Positions 25,418 to 34,257 of a DNA stretch of 59,940 bases are shown here, piece by piece. The first letter of the stretch is position 1, and each line of letters opens with the position of its first letter. Below the pieces are notes generated by a model that searched no databases, was not told the origin of the DNA, and worked only from the letters and a program-made list of their open reading frames with translations. Origin of the DNA: Falsiphaeobacter marinintestinus (GTDB taxonomy: Bacteria; Pseudomonadota; Alphaproteobacteria; Rhodobacterales; Rhodobacteraceae); the NCBI RefSeq assembly GCF_007923355.1, contig NZ_VOGO01000018.1:1-59940 (forward strand), read 5' to 3'. The position numbers and the translations under genes are program-made.

Positions 25418-25888
25418 TCAAACCCGGTGATACGGCCCGCCAGAAAGGATCGTTGCAGCCCGATACAACTGCTCGGCCAGCATCACTCGCACAAGCATAT
25501 GCGGCCACACCATCTTACCGAATGACAGGCTGAAATCCGCACCGGCCCGCAATGACGGGTCAATCCCGTCCGCGCCCCCGATCACCAACGCCAGATCTCC
25601 ACGTCCCGAATCGCGCCAGTCCGCCAGCTTTCCGGCAAAGTCTGGCGAAGACAAAACCTTGCCCCGTTCATCCAGTGTACAAATCAAAGCTCCCGCCGGG
25701 ATGGCCTTGCGCAGCAGCCCGGCTTCTGCCGCCATGCCACCGCCCTTGCGATCATCAACTTCAACGATTTCAGCCGGGCCAAGGCTCAGTGCCCGCCCCG
25801 TTCGGTCAAACCGTTTGAGATAGTCGTCGATCAGAGTTTTTTCGGGTCCGGCCCGCAATCGACCGACCGCACAAATCCGCACGCGCAT
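25418..25888 (-). CDS. rlmH: 23S rRNA pseudouridine-1915 methyltransferase RlmH
   Basis: 156 residues, the standard RlmH length. The SPOUT-knot motifs are visible: LDERGKVLSSPDFA, DLALVIGGADGID and the C-terminal LSFGKMVWPHMLVRVMLAEQLYRA. The enzyme methylates pseudouridine 1915 of 23S rRNA in helix 69 of the large ribosomal subunit. It follows rsfS by 42 bp, the conserved order in many bacteria. Confidence 0.95.
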   Translation of the reverse strand: MRVRICAVGRLRAGPEKTLIDDYLKRFDRTGRALSLGPAEIVEVDDRKGGGMAAEAGLLRKAIPAGALICTLDERGKVLSSPDFAGKLADWRDSGRGDLALVIGGADGIDPSLRAGADFSLSFGKMVWPHMLVRVMLAEQLYRAATILSGGPYHRV

Positions 25889-25930
25889 TCGCGTTCAGTC
25901 CATTCCTCCGCAAAAAAGAACGCTCGGCCT

Positions 25931-26290
25931 TCAGGTAGGGGCGTCGGCTCCCTGCGGCATCCACATTTTTTCCAGCTGATAGAATTCGCGCACTTCAGGG
26001 CGGAAGATATGGACAATCACGTCGCCCGTATCGATCAGCACCCAATCGCCGGCATCCTTGCCTTCGATCTTGCAAGACATCCCGAACTCATGCTTGAGCT
26101 TTTCCACCAGCTTTTCCGACATCGCCGCCACCTGGCGGGTTGATCGGCCTGACGCGACAACCATATAGTCGCCAATCGACGATTTGCCCTGCAAATCAAT
26201 CTGCACGACATCTTCGGCTTTGTCTTCGTCAAGTGAGGTTAGAATCCGCTCAAGCAGCTCTTCGCTGGTTGGCTGGAACTGGGCGGCCAT
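25931..26290 (-). CDS. rsfS: ribosome silencing factor RsfS
   Basis: 119 residues (MAAQFQPTSEELLERIL; an ATG one codon upstream is equally possible). The core DVVQIDLQGKSSIGDYMVVASGRS and GDWVLIDTGDVIVHIF are typical of RsfS/RsfA. The protein binds the large-subunit protein uL14 and blocks subunit joining when nutrients are scarce. It is immediately upstream of rlmH and so probably cotranscribed. Confidence 0.94.
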   Translation of the reverse strand: MAAQFQPTSEELLERILTSLDEDKAEDVVQIDLQGKSSIGDYMVVASGRSTRQVAAMSEKLVEKLKHEFGMSCKIEGKDAGDWVLIDTGDVIVHIFRPEVREFYQLEKMWMPQGADAPT

Positions 26291-26456
26291 CACACCGGCC
26301 CGATCATCAGCGGCCAGTGCCGCCTCTGCTTGGATTGACAGGACATTGTCCTCCTTCTGGCACGCCTCATGTCCCCGGCGCTGGGGTACTTAGAAAGTAG
26401 CAAGTGCGGCATCACATTTCAATGAATGCGGGCACATTGTCGGCGAATGGCCGCCT

Positions 26457-27860
26457 TCAGTGCCCTTCTTGCTGCACTTGCACACTTACCGCGTCGTTGA
26501 CAACCCGTACTTCGCGTTGCGGGAACGGGATCGAAATACCGTTGTCTTTGAACGCATCCCACAGCGAAAGAAAGACATCGCCGCGCACATTCGTCAGGCC
26601 CGCCGTTGGATCAATGATCCAGAATCGCAGTACATAATCCACGCTGCTGTCTCCATACCCCACGATATGGCACACAGGATTGTATTTGTCCGACAAGACC
26701 CGCGGCACACGTTTGGCCGCTTCGATCGCGACACGGCGCACGACGTGGGGATCGTCCTGATAGGCCGCTCCGAAAGAGATATCCAGCCGGACACGGTCGT
26801 TCGAATACGTCCAGTTGACGACCTGCCCCGTGATCAGATCTTCATTCGGGATCAGATATTCGCGCCCGTCCCGGGTCACCACCGACACATACCGGGCCCC
26901 CAGCGAATCGATCCATCCAAAGGTTTCGCCCAGCGAAATCACATCCCCGGGCTTGATCGACCGGTCCAGCAGGATAATGATCCCCGACACCAGGTTCGAC
27001 ACGACTTTTTGCAGACCGAAACCGATACCGACACCGATGGCACCCGACAGGATCGCCAGTCCCGACAAATCAAAGCCCAGCGCCTGCACACCGAACAGAA
27101 AGATGAACCCGTAAAGCACGACCTGAACTGTCTTGATGCCCAGCACCTGCATCGATGGCGAGATATCTTCGTTGCGCCTGAGCGTGTTCCGGACACCTTG
27201 GGTGATCAGTCGCGCCACGGTCATCATCAAGGCGATCAGCAGCACGGCCTCGATCAAGGTCAGCAGTGACAGGCGCAGCGTTCCGACACCAATTGCAATG
27301 GTATCCAAAAACACTGTGGCTTCGTCCAGCAAGCCCAGTGCCAGAAATGTTGCATAGGCCCAGAGCGACCATTTGACGACACTGCGCAGGGCCCGATTTC
27401 GAACCAGGCGCGTCCCCAGTCCGATAACAAGCCAGGCCGCCGCCATCGTCGCGAACACGCCGATGATGCGGCTTCGCGACGGCCAGGTAACTTCTTGCAT
27501 GATCAGATATACAGACCAGGACAGGATCACGAAGTAGAGCAGGGTCAGCCGGTTCCGAACTTGAACCAGCGTCCGCAACCGCCATTTCGGCCACTTGGCG
27601 CGGGCCCGCATCCAGTCGTCGAACCGGCGCTCGGTCAGGTACCGCAACACATACGACACGCCAACAAGTGCCACCAGGATCAGCAACTGGTATTGCCTCC
27701 AACCCGGAGTGGTGGCGACATCCCAAAGCCCGCTCAGCCAGTCAGTCAGCGATTGTGCGGCCTCTTGCGGAGTCATCGGAAGAGTCGTTTCCACAACGGT
27801 CCCGCTTTTGGTCGCTGCGGTTGCCGTCTGCGGTGCTTGCGAGACTGAATCCTGGTCCAT
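26457..27860 (-). CDS. MscS-type mechanosensitive ion channel
   Basis: 467 residues with several N-terminal membrane segments (about 55-75, 100-120, 135-160, 170-190, 210-235) and the pore helix plus beta domain of MscS channels: GVGIGFGLQKVVSNLVSGII (TM3), DRSIKPGDVISLGETFGWID and YLIPNEDLITGQVVNWTYSN. The C-terminal region ends in the expected soluble cage. It would release solutes on osmotic downshift at the inner membrane. The extended N-terminus places it in the larger MscK/YbdG-like class. It is divergent from leuC. Confidence 0.9.
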   Translation of the reverse strand: MDQDSVSQAPQTATAATKSGTVVETTLPMTPQEAAQSLTDWLSGLWDVATTPGWRQYQLLILVALVGVSYVLRYLTERRFDDWMRARAKWPKWRLRTLVQVRNRLTLLYFVILSWSVYLIMQEVTWPSRSRIIGVFATMAAAWLVIGLGTRLVRNRALRSVVKWSLWAYATFLALGLLDEATVFLDTIAIGVGTLRLSLLTLIEAVLLIALMMTVARLITQGVRNTLRRNEDISPSMQVLGIKTVQVVLYGFIFLFGVQALGFDLSGLAILSGAIGVGIGFGLQKVVSNLVSGIIILLDRSIKPGDVISLGETFGWIDSLGARYVSVVTRDGREYLIPNEDLITGQVVNWTYSNDRVRLDISFGAAYQDDPHVVRRVAIEAAKRVPRVLSDKYNPVCHIVGYGDSSVDYVLRFWIIDPTAGLTNVRGDVFLSLWDAFKDNGISIPFPQREVRVVNDAVSVQVQQEGH

Positions 27861-28125
27861 ACATCGTCCTGACCTGCAAATTCCGGCTGGAACGATGACG
27901 TGGCGGCCGGGGTAACGGCGATTAAGTCACGTTTCGCTGCTTGATTGCAACACGGCACACGCGTATCTGATCCGGCATGATACCTGTTCTGGCACCAAGA
28001 CTCGACATTCAGGACCGCGCCCGCTTGCGCGAGCGGTTTTTCGGGGCTGCCCGCTCGGTGTTGGCGCGCCTATAAGCGCCGTCCGCCCCTCGCCAGCCAA
28101 TTTCACGACAAACGGGAGAGAACCG

Positions 28126-29532
28126 ATGTCCCCCAAAACACTGTACGACAAGATCTGGGACGCGCATGTGGCGCACGAAGCCGAAGACGGCACCAGCCTG
28201 CTTTATATCGACCGCCATCTGGTCCACGAAGTGACCAGCCCGCAAGCCTTTGAAGGCCTGCGCATGGCCGGTCGCCCGGTTCACGCTCCGGACAAGACCA
28301 TCGCCGTTCCGGACCACAACGTGCCCACCACGCCCGGTCGCGAAGATCCGTCAAACATGACTGCAGACAGCGCAATTCAGGTCGCTGCGCTGGATAAGAA
28401 CGCCAAGGATTTTGGCATTCACTATTATCCCGTGTCCGACGTCCGTCAGGGCATCGTGCATATCGTTGGCCCCGAACAGGGCTGGACGCTGCCCGGCATG
28501 ACCGTCGTCTGCGGTGACTCGCATACTGCGACCCATGGCGCGTTCGGCGCGCTGGCCCATGGTATTGGAACGTCAGAAGTTGAACACGTTCTGGCCACCC
28601 AGACGCTGATCCAGAAGAAATCCAAGAACATGAAGGTCGAAATCACCGGCAAATTGCAGCCCGGTGTGACCGCCAAGGACATCACTTTGGCCGTGATCGG
28701 TGAAACCGGTACAGCTGGCGGCACCGGTTATGTGATCGAATACTGCGGCGAAGCGATCCGCGATCTGTCGATGGAAGGCCGCATGACCGTCTGTAATATG
28801 GCGATCGAAGGCGGCGCACGTGCGGGCCTGATCGCACCGGACGAAAAAACCTTTGAATACGTCAAGGGCCGCCCCCACGCGCCGAAAGGCGCACAATGGG
28901 AAGCGGCGCTGGCATGGTGGAAGACGCTTTATTCCGATGACGACGCACATTGGGACAAGGTCGTTACCCTGAAGGGTGAAGACATCGCGCCTGTCGTCAC
29001 CTGGGGCACCTCGCCCGAAGACGTGCTGCCGATCACCGCAAATGTGCCCAGCCCCGAAGACTTCGAAGGCGGCAAAGTCGAAGCCGCTGCTCGGTCGTTG
29101 GAGTATATGGGCCTCAAGCCCGGCACACCGCTGAGCGAAGTCGAAATCGACACTGTCTTTATCGGATCTTGTACGAATGGCCGGATCGAAGATCTGCGTG
29201 CTGCCGCTGAGATCGTGAAGGGCAAAAAGATCAAGGAAGGCATGCGCGCCATGGTCGTTCCGGGCTCGGGTCTTGTCCGCGCGCAGGCCGAAGAAGAAGG
29301 TCTGGCTGACATCTTTAAAGACGCCGGGTTTGAATGGCGTCTGGCCGGATGTTCGATGTGTCTGGCGATGAACCCCGACCAGTTGCAGCCGGGCGAACGC
29401 TGTGCATCGACTTCGAACCGCAACTTCGAAGGTCGTCAGGGTCGTGGAGGCCGCACCCACCTGCTCAGCCCCGCAATGGCAGCAGCCGCAGCCGTAACCG
29501 GCAAGCTGACCGACATTCGCGATCTGACCTGA
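28126..29532 (+). CDS. leuC: 3-isopropylmalate dehydratase large subunit LeuC
   Basis: 468 residues of the aconitase superfamily. The 4Fe-4S ligand Cys residues are visible in [14 protein letters not shown] and [12 protein letters not shown], and [14 protein letters not shown] is the usual substrate-binding loop. With LeuD it isomerises 2-isopropylmalate to 3-isopropylmalate in leucine synthesis. GGGAGAG precedes the ATG. It is separated from leuD by an HdeD-like gene and a terminator, as is common in roseobacters. Confidence 0.96.
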   Translation: MSPKTLYDKIWDAHVAHEAEDGTSLLYIDRHLVHEVTSPQAFEGLRMAGRPVHAPDKTIAVPDHNVPTTPGREDPSNMTADSAIQVAALDKNAKDFGIHYYPVSDVRQGIVHIVGPEQGWTLPGMTVVCGDSHTATHGAFGALAHGIGTSEVEHVLATQTLIQKKSKNMKVEITGKLQPGVTAKDITLAVIGETGTAGGTGYVIEYCGEAIRDLSMEGRMTVCNMAIEGGARAGLIAPDEKTFEYVKGRPHAPKGAQWEAALAWWKTLYSDDDAHWDKVVTLKGEDIAPVVTWGTSPEDVLPITANVPSPEDFEGGKVEAAARSLEYMGLKPGTPLSEVEIDTVFIGSCTNGRIEDLRAAAEIVKGKKIKEGMRAMVVPGSGLVRAQAEEEGLADIFKDAGFEWRLAGCSMCLAMNPDQLQPGERCASTSNRNFEGRQGRGGRTHLLSPAMAAAAAVTGKLTDIRDLT

Positions 29533-29574
29533 CCCGGTCAGCGGGCTCATCAGGCAGCGATGTGAATTGGGGAT

Positions 29575-29609
29575 GGGGGATCGGCACAGCCGGTCCCCCC
29601 ATTGTTTTT
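29575..29609 (+). terminator. rho-independent terminator after leuC
   Basis: An 11-bp stem (GGGGGATCGGC with GCCGGTCCCCC, including one G-T pair) and an ACA loop, followed by ATTGTTTTT. It lies 43 bp after the leuC stop. Confidence 0.8.
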
Positions 29610-29680
29610 AAACAAGGACTGACAAGTTGCCGCAGTCTGTTATAGTGCCTCCGAAACTTACCATCACAAGGACTGGTGAA

Positions 29681-30232
29681 ATGAAGGAATGGGTAAAGTG
29701 GCTCTTATTGGGCCTGCTTTCGATAGTGTTCGGCGTATTTGTTCTGGGCGCTCCGGTAGTGGCTTCGATTGCCGTGACCGTTACCGCGGGGGTCCTGCTT
29801 TTGATCAGCGGTGCCGTTCAAGCTGTTGCCGGCTTTACGGCTGAAGGAACCGGGAACAAGATTCTGACCATCCTGATGGGTCTGTTGATGCTGTTTCTGG
29901 GTTGGTCGTTTCTGGCACACCCGTTGCAGGGCACAATTTCGCTGTCGATGCTGGTTCTGATCTTGTTTCTGGCCAACGGCATCTTGCGGATTGTCTTTTC
30001 CTTCCAGATGCGCGGAACCCAATACTTCTGGCCAACGCTGCTTTCCGGTGTTCTGACGCTGGTTCTGGCCGGAATCATCTGGAACTATGCCGCTGCCGAT
30101 CCGGCCTGGTTGCTGCAGCTGCTGGGCATCCTGCTGGGGATCGAGTTGATCTTTAATGGGGTCGGGTTGGTCTTCCTGGCGTTGTTCTTGCGCAATGCGG
30201 GCGACGACATCCGCGAAGCACTGTCAGAGTAA
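29681..30232 (+). CDS. HdeD/DUF308-like membrane protein
   Basis: 183 residues from MKEWVKWLLLGLLS with six hydrophobic segments in three pairs (about 6-25, 30-50, 62-80, 88-108, 118-138, 145-168), the organisation of the HdeD acid-resistance membrane family. AAGGACTGGTG lies before the start; the longer reading upstream is not needed. It sits between leuC and leuD but has its own terminator on each side, so a functional link to leucine synthesis is not implied. Confidence 0.75.
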   Translation: MKEWVKWLLLGLLSIVFGVFVLGAPVVASIAVTVTAGVLLLISGAVQAVAGFTAEGTGNKILTILMGLLMLFLGWSFLAHPLQGTISLSMLVLILFLANGILRIVFSFQMRGTQYFWPTLLSGVLTLVLAGIIWNYAAADPAWLLQLLGILLGIELIFNGVGLVFLALFLRNAGDDIREALSE

Positions 30233-30247
30233 ACCCGACGGCAAAAA

Positions 30248-30272
30248 GGCGGGACCAGCCCCTGGTCCCGCC
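30248..30272. terminator. hairpin after HdeD-like gene
   Basis: Perfect 10-bp arms (GGCGGGACCA / TGGTCCCGCC) around GCCCC, 15 bp after the stop. The T-run is present on the minus strand (AAAAA just before on plus), not on the plus strand, so termination of the plus transcript is uncertain. Confidence 0.45.
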
Positions 30273-30397
30273 ACGCAACTGGACCCGTCCAGCGCGCCAG
30301 ATCCAAAGCCCAGTTTTTGATCGCTCTATGACAATCCAACACCTTGTTTTCGGCCATGCGACGTGATTAAAACCGTCAACTCGAAAAGGAGCGTCCG

Positions 30398-31003
30398 ATG
30401 GACAAGTTCGAAAAACTGACTGGCGTCGCGGCGCCGATGCCCATGATCAACGTCGATACGGACATGATCATCCCCAAGCAGTTTCTGAAAACCATCAAAC
30501 GGTCGGGCCTTGGTGTAAACCTGTTCGACGAAATGCGCTTTGACGATGATGGCAACGAGATCCCCGATTTCGTGCTGAACCAGCCTGCCTATCGCAATGC
30601 CGAAATCCTTGTCGCCGGTGACAATTTCGGCTGCGGATCATCGCGCGAACACGCCCCCTGGGCAATCAAGGACTTTGGCATCCGTTGCGTGATTGCACCC
30701 AGCTTTGCCGACATCTTCTTTAACAACTGCTTCAAGAATGGCATCCTGCCGATCGTGTTGCCACAGGAAGACGTCGATAAGCTGATGGACGACGCCCAGC
30801 GCGGCTCGAACGCGGTGCTGACAATTGATCTGGAAAACCAGACGATCAGCGGACCCGACGGTGGCGAGATCGCCTTTGAAGTCGATGCTTTCCGCAAGCA
30901 TTGCCTTCTGAACGGTCTGGACGATATTGGCCTGACTCTGGAAAAAGCCGGCGCCATCCAAAGCTTTGAAACCAAAGCTGCGCAAGAGCGCCCCTGGGTC
31001 TGA
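30398..31003 (+). CDS. leuD: 3-isopropylmalate dehydratase small subunit LeuD
   Basis: 201 residues, the standard LeuD length. It has [18 protein letters not shown] near the N-terminus, the swivel-domain loop [20 protein letters not shown] and a C-terminal [20 protein letters not shown]. It partners with LeuC to form the heterodimeric isopropylmalate isomerase. AAAGGAG precedes the ATG and a strong terminator follows, so it appears to be transcribed alone. Confidence 0.96.
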   Translation: MDKFEKLTGVAAPMPMINVDTDMIIPKQFLKTIKRSGLGVNLFDEMRFDDDGNEIPDFVLNQPAYRNAEILVAGDNFGCGSSREHAPWAIKDFGIRCVIAPSFADIFFNNCFKNGILPIVLPQEDVDKLMDDAQRGSNAVLTIDLENQTISGPDGGEIAFEVDAFRKHCLLNGLDDIGLTLEKAGAIQSFETKAAQERPWV

Positions 31004-31024
31004 TTCCTCTGGCCATCTCCTATG

Positions 31025-31053
31025 AAAAAGCCGCGCCTATGCGCGGCTTTTTT
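31025..31053 (+). terminator. rho-independent terminator after leuD
   Basis: Stem GCCGCGC / GCGCGGC with a CTAT loop, flanked by AAAAA and TTTTTT, 21 bp after the leuD stop. The flanking A and T runs could let it work in both directions. Confidence 0.9.
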
Positions 31054-31380
31054 GGTTTTGGCGCATGACCTAGCTCCCATTTCGAAAGATTTACGACCCG
31101 CGAAATTTGCAAATTAGTTAAGCATTCGGGCCAAGCCACAACATCTTGTGAACATGTGAAAAATTGCGCAGTGCCATTAACCAAATGATGCAAAGAGGCA
31201 CCAGTCTCACCACGTTTTCGCCTTAAATCAATCGTTTGCTGACCGGCGTCTTGAGCGACGGAGCAAATGGCGGCACAAATAAGGCCAAAATGAGGCAACC
31301 CGCTCGCTCAAAGAGTGGAAATCAAGTTGGAACAAAGGCACGGCAACGAACCGGCCTGTCCAAGTTGAAGGGAACGGACA
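31054..31380. other. intergenic region, no gene seen
   Basis: About 327 bp of relatively AT-rich DNA between the leuD terminator and a GTG-start membrane protein gene. I saw no convincing coding frame, RNA gene or clear inverted repeat. It probably holds the promoter of the downstream pair of genes. Confidence 0.5.
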
Positions 31381-32214
31381 GTGTTTGCACGCTTCGTCGG
31401 CGCCGCGATGCGCGGATTTTCAGTGGCAGTATTGGTGGCAGCACCCTCTTTATTGCTGCCAGCGCATGCCGTGGGCTCGGCGGAAGTCATCGTACTTCTG
31501 GCGCTGCTGGCGGGTGGTCTGACCTTCGCTGAATACAGCTCGACCTACCCTAGTATTGTTGAGTTCCGGGATGCTCCGCCACTGAATCGCATGCGCTTTA
31601 TCGCTTTGACGGTTATGGTCTTGTCGCTGACACTGATCCTGAAACATCGCCATGAGCCCAGCAACCTGACCGAGTTGTTCGCCGGACTTGGTTATTTGGC
31701 CACCGGGGCGATCGATTTCCCGTATTCGCCTGTCCGTCTGATGGTTCTGACTCTGCCACCCGATGCGTCGGACTATACGCTGGCCTCTGTCAGGGTCACG
31801 GCCGGGGTGTCCTATCTGATCGCGCTTGTCACGGTCGGCGCGTTTATGTTCCACGTTCGCGCCTTGAACTGGCCTTTGGCAAACGGCGCGTTCAACGTCT
31901 GGATCAACCTGCCTTTGTTCGACCCCACAACCGGAGGTGATGTTGTCCGCCGCTTGCAACGTGATGGGCGCGTCAACACCATCCTTGGCCTTTTGTTACC
32001 ATTTCTGATTCCGGCTGTCGTCAAAGCCGGTTCTGACATTATCGATCCGCTGACCTTGACCAACCCGCATACATTGGTCTGGACGATGGCCGCTTGGGCC
32101 TTCCTCCCCGCCAGCATGATCATGCGCGGCACCGCGATGCTTCGCGTTGCAGAACTGATCGCGGCCAAACGGCAGCGCGCCTATGCCAACGCCGAGTCTG
32201 CCCAGACCGTATGA
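31381..32214 (+). CDS. polytopic membrane protein of unknown function
   Basis: 277 residues from a GTG start. Hydrophobic segments lie near 10-30, 36-52, 72-90, 135-158, 195-215 and 230-245, with cytosolic stretches such as RRLQRDGRVNTILG and a polar C-terminal tail. I do not recognise a named family; the look is of a conserved alphaproteobacterial inner-membrane protein. Its TGA overlaps the ATG of the next gene (ATGA), so it is translationally coupled to an exported phosphatase-like protein and probably acts with it. Confidence 0.7.
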   Translation: MFARFVGAAMRGFSVAVLVAAPSLLLPAHAVGSAEVIVLLALLAGGLTFAEYSSTYPSIVEFRDAPPLNRMRFIALTVMVLSLTLILKHRHEPSNLTELFAGLGYLATGAIDFPYSPVRLMVLTLPPDASDYTLASVRVTAGVSYLIALVTVGAFMFHVRALNWPLANGAFNVWINLPLFDPTTGGDVVRRLQRDGRVNTILGLLLPFLIPAVVKAGSDIIDPLTLTNPHTLVWTMAAWAFLPASMIMRGTAMLRVAELIAAKRQRAYANAESAQTV

Positions 32215-33299
32215 TTCAGCTGCGCGTAGCTGCGGTTCTGATCCTTCTCAGCATTGCGCCCACCTATGCTGACTCGGTTCGTATCGCCACATTCAATGTA
32301 GAACTGCAACGCGCCGGTCCGGGGCTACTGCTGCGCGACATCCTGAAAGGCAAAGATTCACAGATCAATGCCGCCGCAAACGTGATTGTCCGGAACCGTC
32401 CCGACATTCTGGCGCTGCAGGGCTTTGATTGGGACTATGACACCGTCGCACTGAAGGCGTTTAACACCCGACTAAAGGCAGACGGACACGGCTTTGCACA
32501 CCTACTGGCGCTGCAACCCAATTCCGGGTTTGCGACCGATCTGGACCTGAACGAAGACGGTCGGCTGGGACATGCCGCCGATGCACAGGGGTTCGGAGAA
32601 TTCACCGGACAGGGCGGTATCGCTGTTCTGTCTCGTTTCCCAATCGACGTGGGCGGTGTGCAGGATTTCTCAGATGTCCTTTGGCGCGACCTGCCGGAGG
32701 CCCTGCTGCCGGAAACACCGGTCAAAACCCCCTTTCCGTCCGAAGATGCGCTGGCCATTCAGCGTCTTTCCAGCACAGGCCACTGGGCCGTTCCCATTCA
32801 GATCGCCAAGGACCAGCACATCACGCTCTTGACCTTTCAGGCCGGGCCGCCGGTTTTTGACGGCCCCGAAGACCGCAATGGCCGACGCAACCATGACGAG
32901 GTTCTGTTCTGGCGACATTTTCTGGACGGGCACATCGGAACGCCCCCAGCCGGGCCTTTTGTACTGGCTGGGGGTGCCAATCAGGATCCGCATGATGGCG
33001 ACGGGTTGCATAATGCGATCCGGTCCCTGATCGAAGATCCACGCTTGCAAGATCCAAGGCCCGACAGCCTGGGCGCGTCCATGGCACCGGATCAGGGCCA
33101 CGCCGGCCCCAATGCGCTGGACACCGTAGATTGGCCGGGACCGGGACGCATGCGCGTAGATCACATCCTGCCCTCTGCCCATTGGACTGTTACCGATGCG
33201 GGCGTGTTCTGGCCCGCACCGGACAACCCTGACAGCGCGATGGCCCTAGACGCCAGCCGCCACCGGTTGGTTTGGGTCGACCTGCGTCTGGACAAGTGA
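32211..33299 (+). CDS. exported endonuclease/exonuclease/phosphatase family protein
   Basis: 362 residues with a signal peptide (MIQLRVAAVLILLSIAPTYA). The mature part opens with VRIATFNVELQ, a hallmark of the EEP fold (metal-binding Asn), continues with RPDILALQGFDWDYD, and has a late VDHILPSAHW with the catalytic Asp-His. It may be a periplasmic phosphoesterase; the substrate (nucleic acid, phospholipid or other) is open. The start overlaps the upstream membrane gene's stop. The last 54 bp overlap the 3' end of the convergent epimerase gene. Confidence 0.82.
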   Translation: MIQLRVAAVLILLSIAPTYADSVRIATFNVELQRAGPGLLLRDILKGKDSQINAAANVIVRNRPDILALQGFDWDYDTVALKAFNTRLKADGHGFAHLLALQPNSGFATDLDLNEDGRLGHAADAQGFGEFTGQGGIAVLSRFPIDVGGVQDFSDVLWRDLPEALLPETPVKTPFPSEDALAIQRLSSTGHWAVPIQIAKDQHITLLTFQAGPPVFDGPEDRNGRRNHDEVLFWRHFLDGHIGTPPAGPFVLAGGANQDPHDGDGLHNAIRSLIEDPRLQDPRPDSLGASMAPDQGHAGPNALDTVDWPGPGRMRVDHILPSAHWTVTDAGVFWPAPDNPDSAMALDASRHRLVWVDLRLDK

Positions 33300-34154
33300 C
33301 TTCGGGATTGCAGACGCAATAGCCAGATGCAGAGGCGTATGGTCGAACCCCGGCAGCAGACCCTCGAACAATGCGCCGTCCAGATGGTGCGGCGTATTCC
33401 AGAGATAACGCATTTCCATCAAACACCGCCCCGTCGGCCAAACCGCCCCGGCCAGCCGAATGGGCAGCCAGTTCATCTGCTTAAGGCGAACCGGGGCTTG
33501 CGTCGCGGCCTGCACTCCCGCCCGGAGATCCTCGCTCGTTAATGTATACCCCGGGAACGGGATGTCACAGAACACTGGGAGCTCTACACGTTTCTCAGCC
33601 AGTTCAACCGCCGCGCGGCAAAGGTCGGGCAAATATGTCCAAGCATGTGGGATATTCGGATTGCCCGGATAGGTGAAGACGCCTTTTTTCAACCCCTTGA
33701 TCATGATCATGTCAAACCAGTTGCCCGACGTCTGGGTATCAAGAAAATCTCCGGTCCGCAGGATGATCGTGCGCACACCGGACCGGCGATATGCCTCTTC
33801 CATATCGATCCGTATCCGACCCAGCGGGTTCCTTGCCTGATAGGGCGAACGTTCTGACCACGGCGCAGGCGTGTCTTCGCCAAAAACATAGACGTTCCCC
33901 GGTATGATCACGGTCGCCCGCGCCTGGCGGGCCGCTTCTATCACCTTCGCATGCAAGGCGGGCACCTGCGCCGCCCAGTCGGGGTACTCCGGGTTCCAGG
34001 CATTGACGATCACATCAGCACCCTGTGCGGCGGTCATCAGGGTATCCGTGGCCCGGTCGAACCTGCGCACGGTCCACCCGGCCTTGGCAAACTGCTCCGC
34101 AGCATTTCGCCCGAACCGGCCCGAGGCCCCGAGAATGAGAACCGTTTGTGACAT
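33246..34154 (-). CDS. NAD(P)-binding epimerase/dehydratase-like protein
   Basis: 302 residues starting MSQTVLILGASGRFGRNAAEQF, a Rossmann nucleotide-binding GxSGxxG motif. AGGAGG precedes the start. Later features include NVYVFGEDTPAPWSERSPYQ (the substrate-side loop of extended SDR proteins) and LRTGDFLD. It is an extended/atypical short-chain dehydrogenase (NAD-dependent epimerase family); the substrate is unknown. It is divergent from a LysR regulator, which likely controls it. Its 3' end overlaps the convergent EEP gene by 54 bp. Confidence 0.82.
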   Translation of the reverse strand: MSQTVLILGASGRFGRNAAEQFAKAGWTVRRFDRATDTLMTAAQGADVIVNAWNPEYPDWAAQVPALHAKVIEAARQARATVIIPGNVYVFGEDTPAPWSERSPYQARNPLGRIRIDMEEAYRRSGVRTIILRTGDFLDTQTSGNWFDMIMIKGLKKGVFTYPGNPNIPHAWTYLPDLCRAAVELAEKRVELPVFCDIPFPGYTLTSEDLRAGVQAATQAPVRLKQMNWLPIRLAGAVWPTGRCLMEMRYLWNTPHHLDGALFEGLLPGFDHTPLHLAIASAIPKSLVQTQVDPNQPVAAGV

Positions 34155-34243
34155 GTCTAACCTCCTGCAGCATATATCTCTGTACGATTGACAATTAGAC
34201 GCCATGCACGGGCATTCATATTGCATTAGAAGTTTCATGTGGT

Positions 34244-34257
34244 ATTCAATATTGAAT
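34244..34257. promoter_or_regulatory. LysR-type operator overlapping its own start codon
   Basis: Perfect 14-bp palindrome ATTCAATATTGAAT, preceded by T and so fitting a T-N11-A pattern. It sits in the divergent LysR/epimerase region and covers the first two bases of the LysR ATG (34256). The arrangement suggests autoregulation plus control of the epimerase gene. Confidence 0.55.

Noticed and set aside
28573-29550. Minus-strand 325-codon frame opposite leuC
   Set aside because: leuC is unmistakable on the plus strand; the antisense frame has the composition typical of a high-GC shadow.
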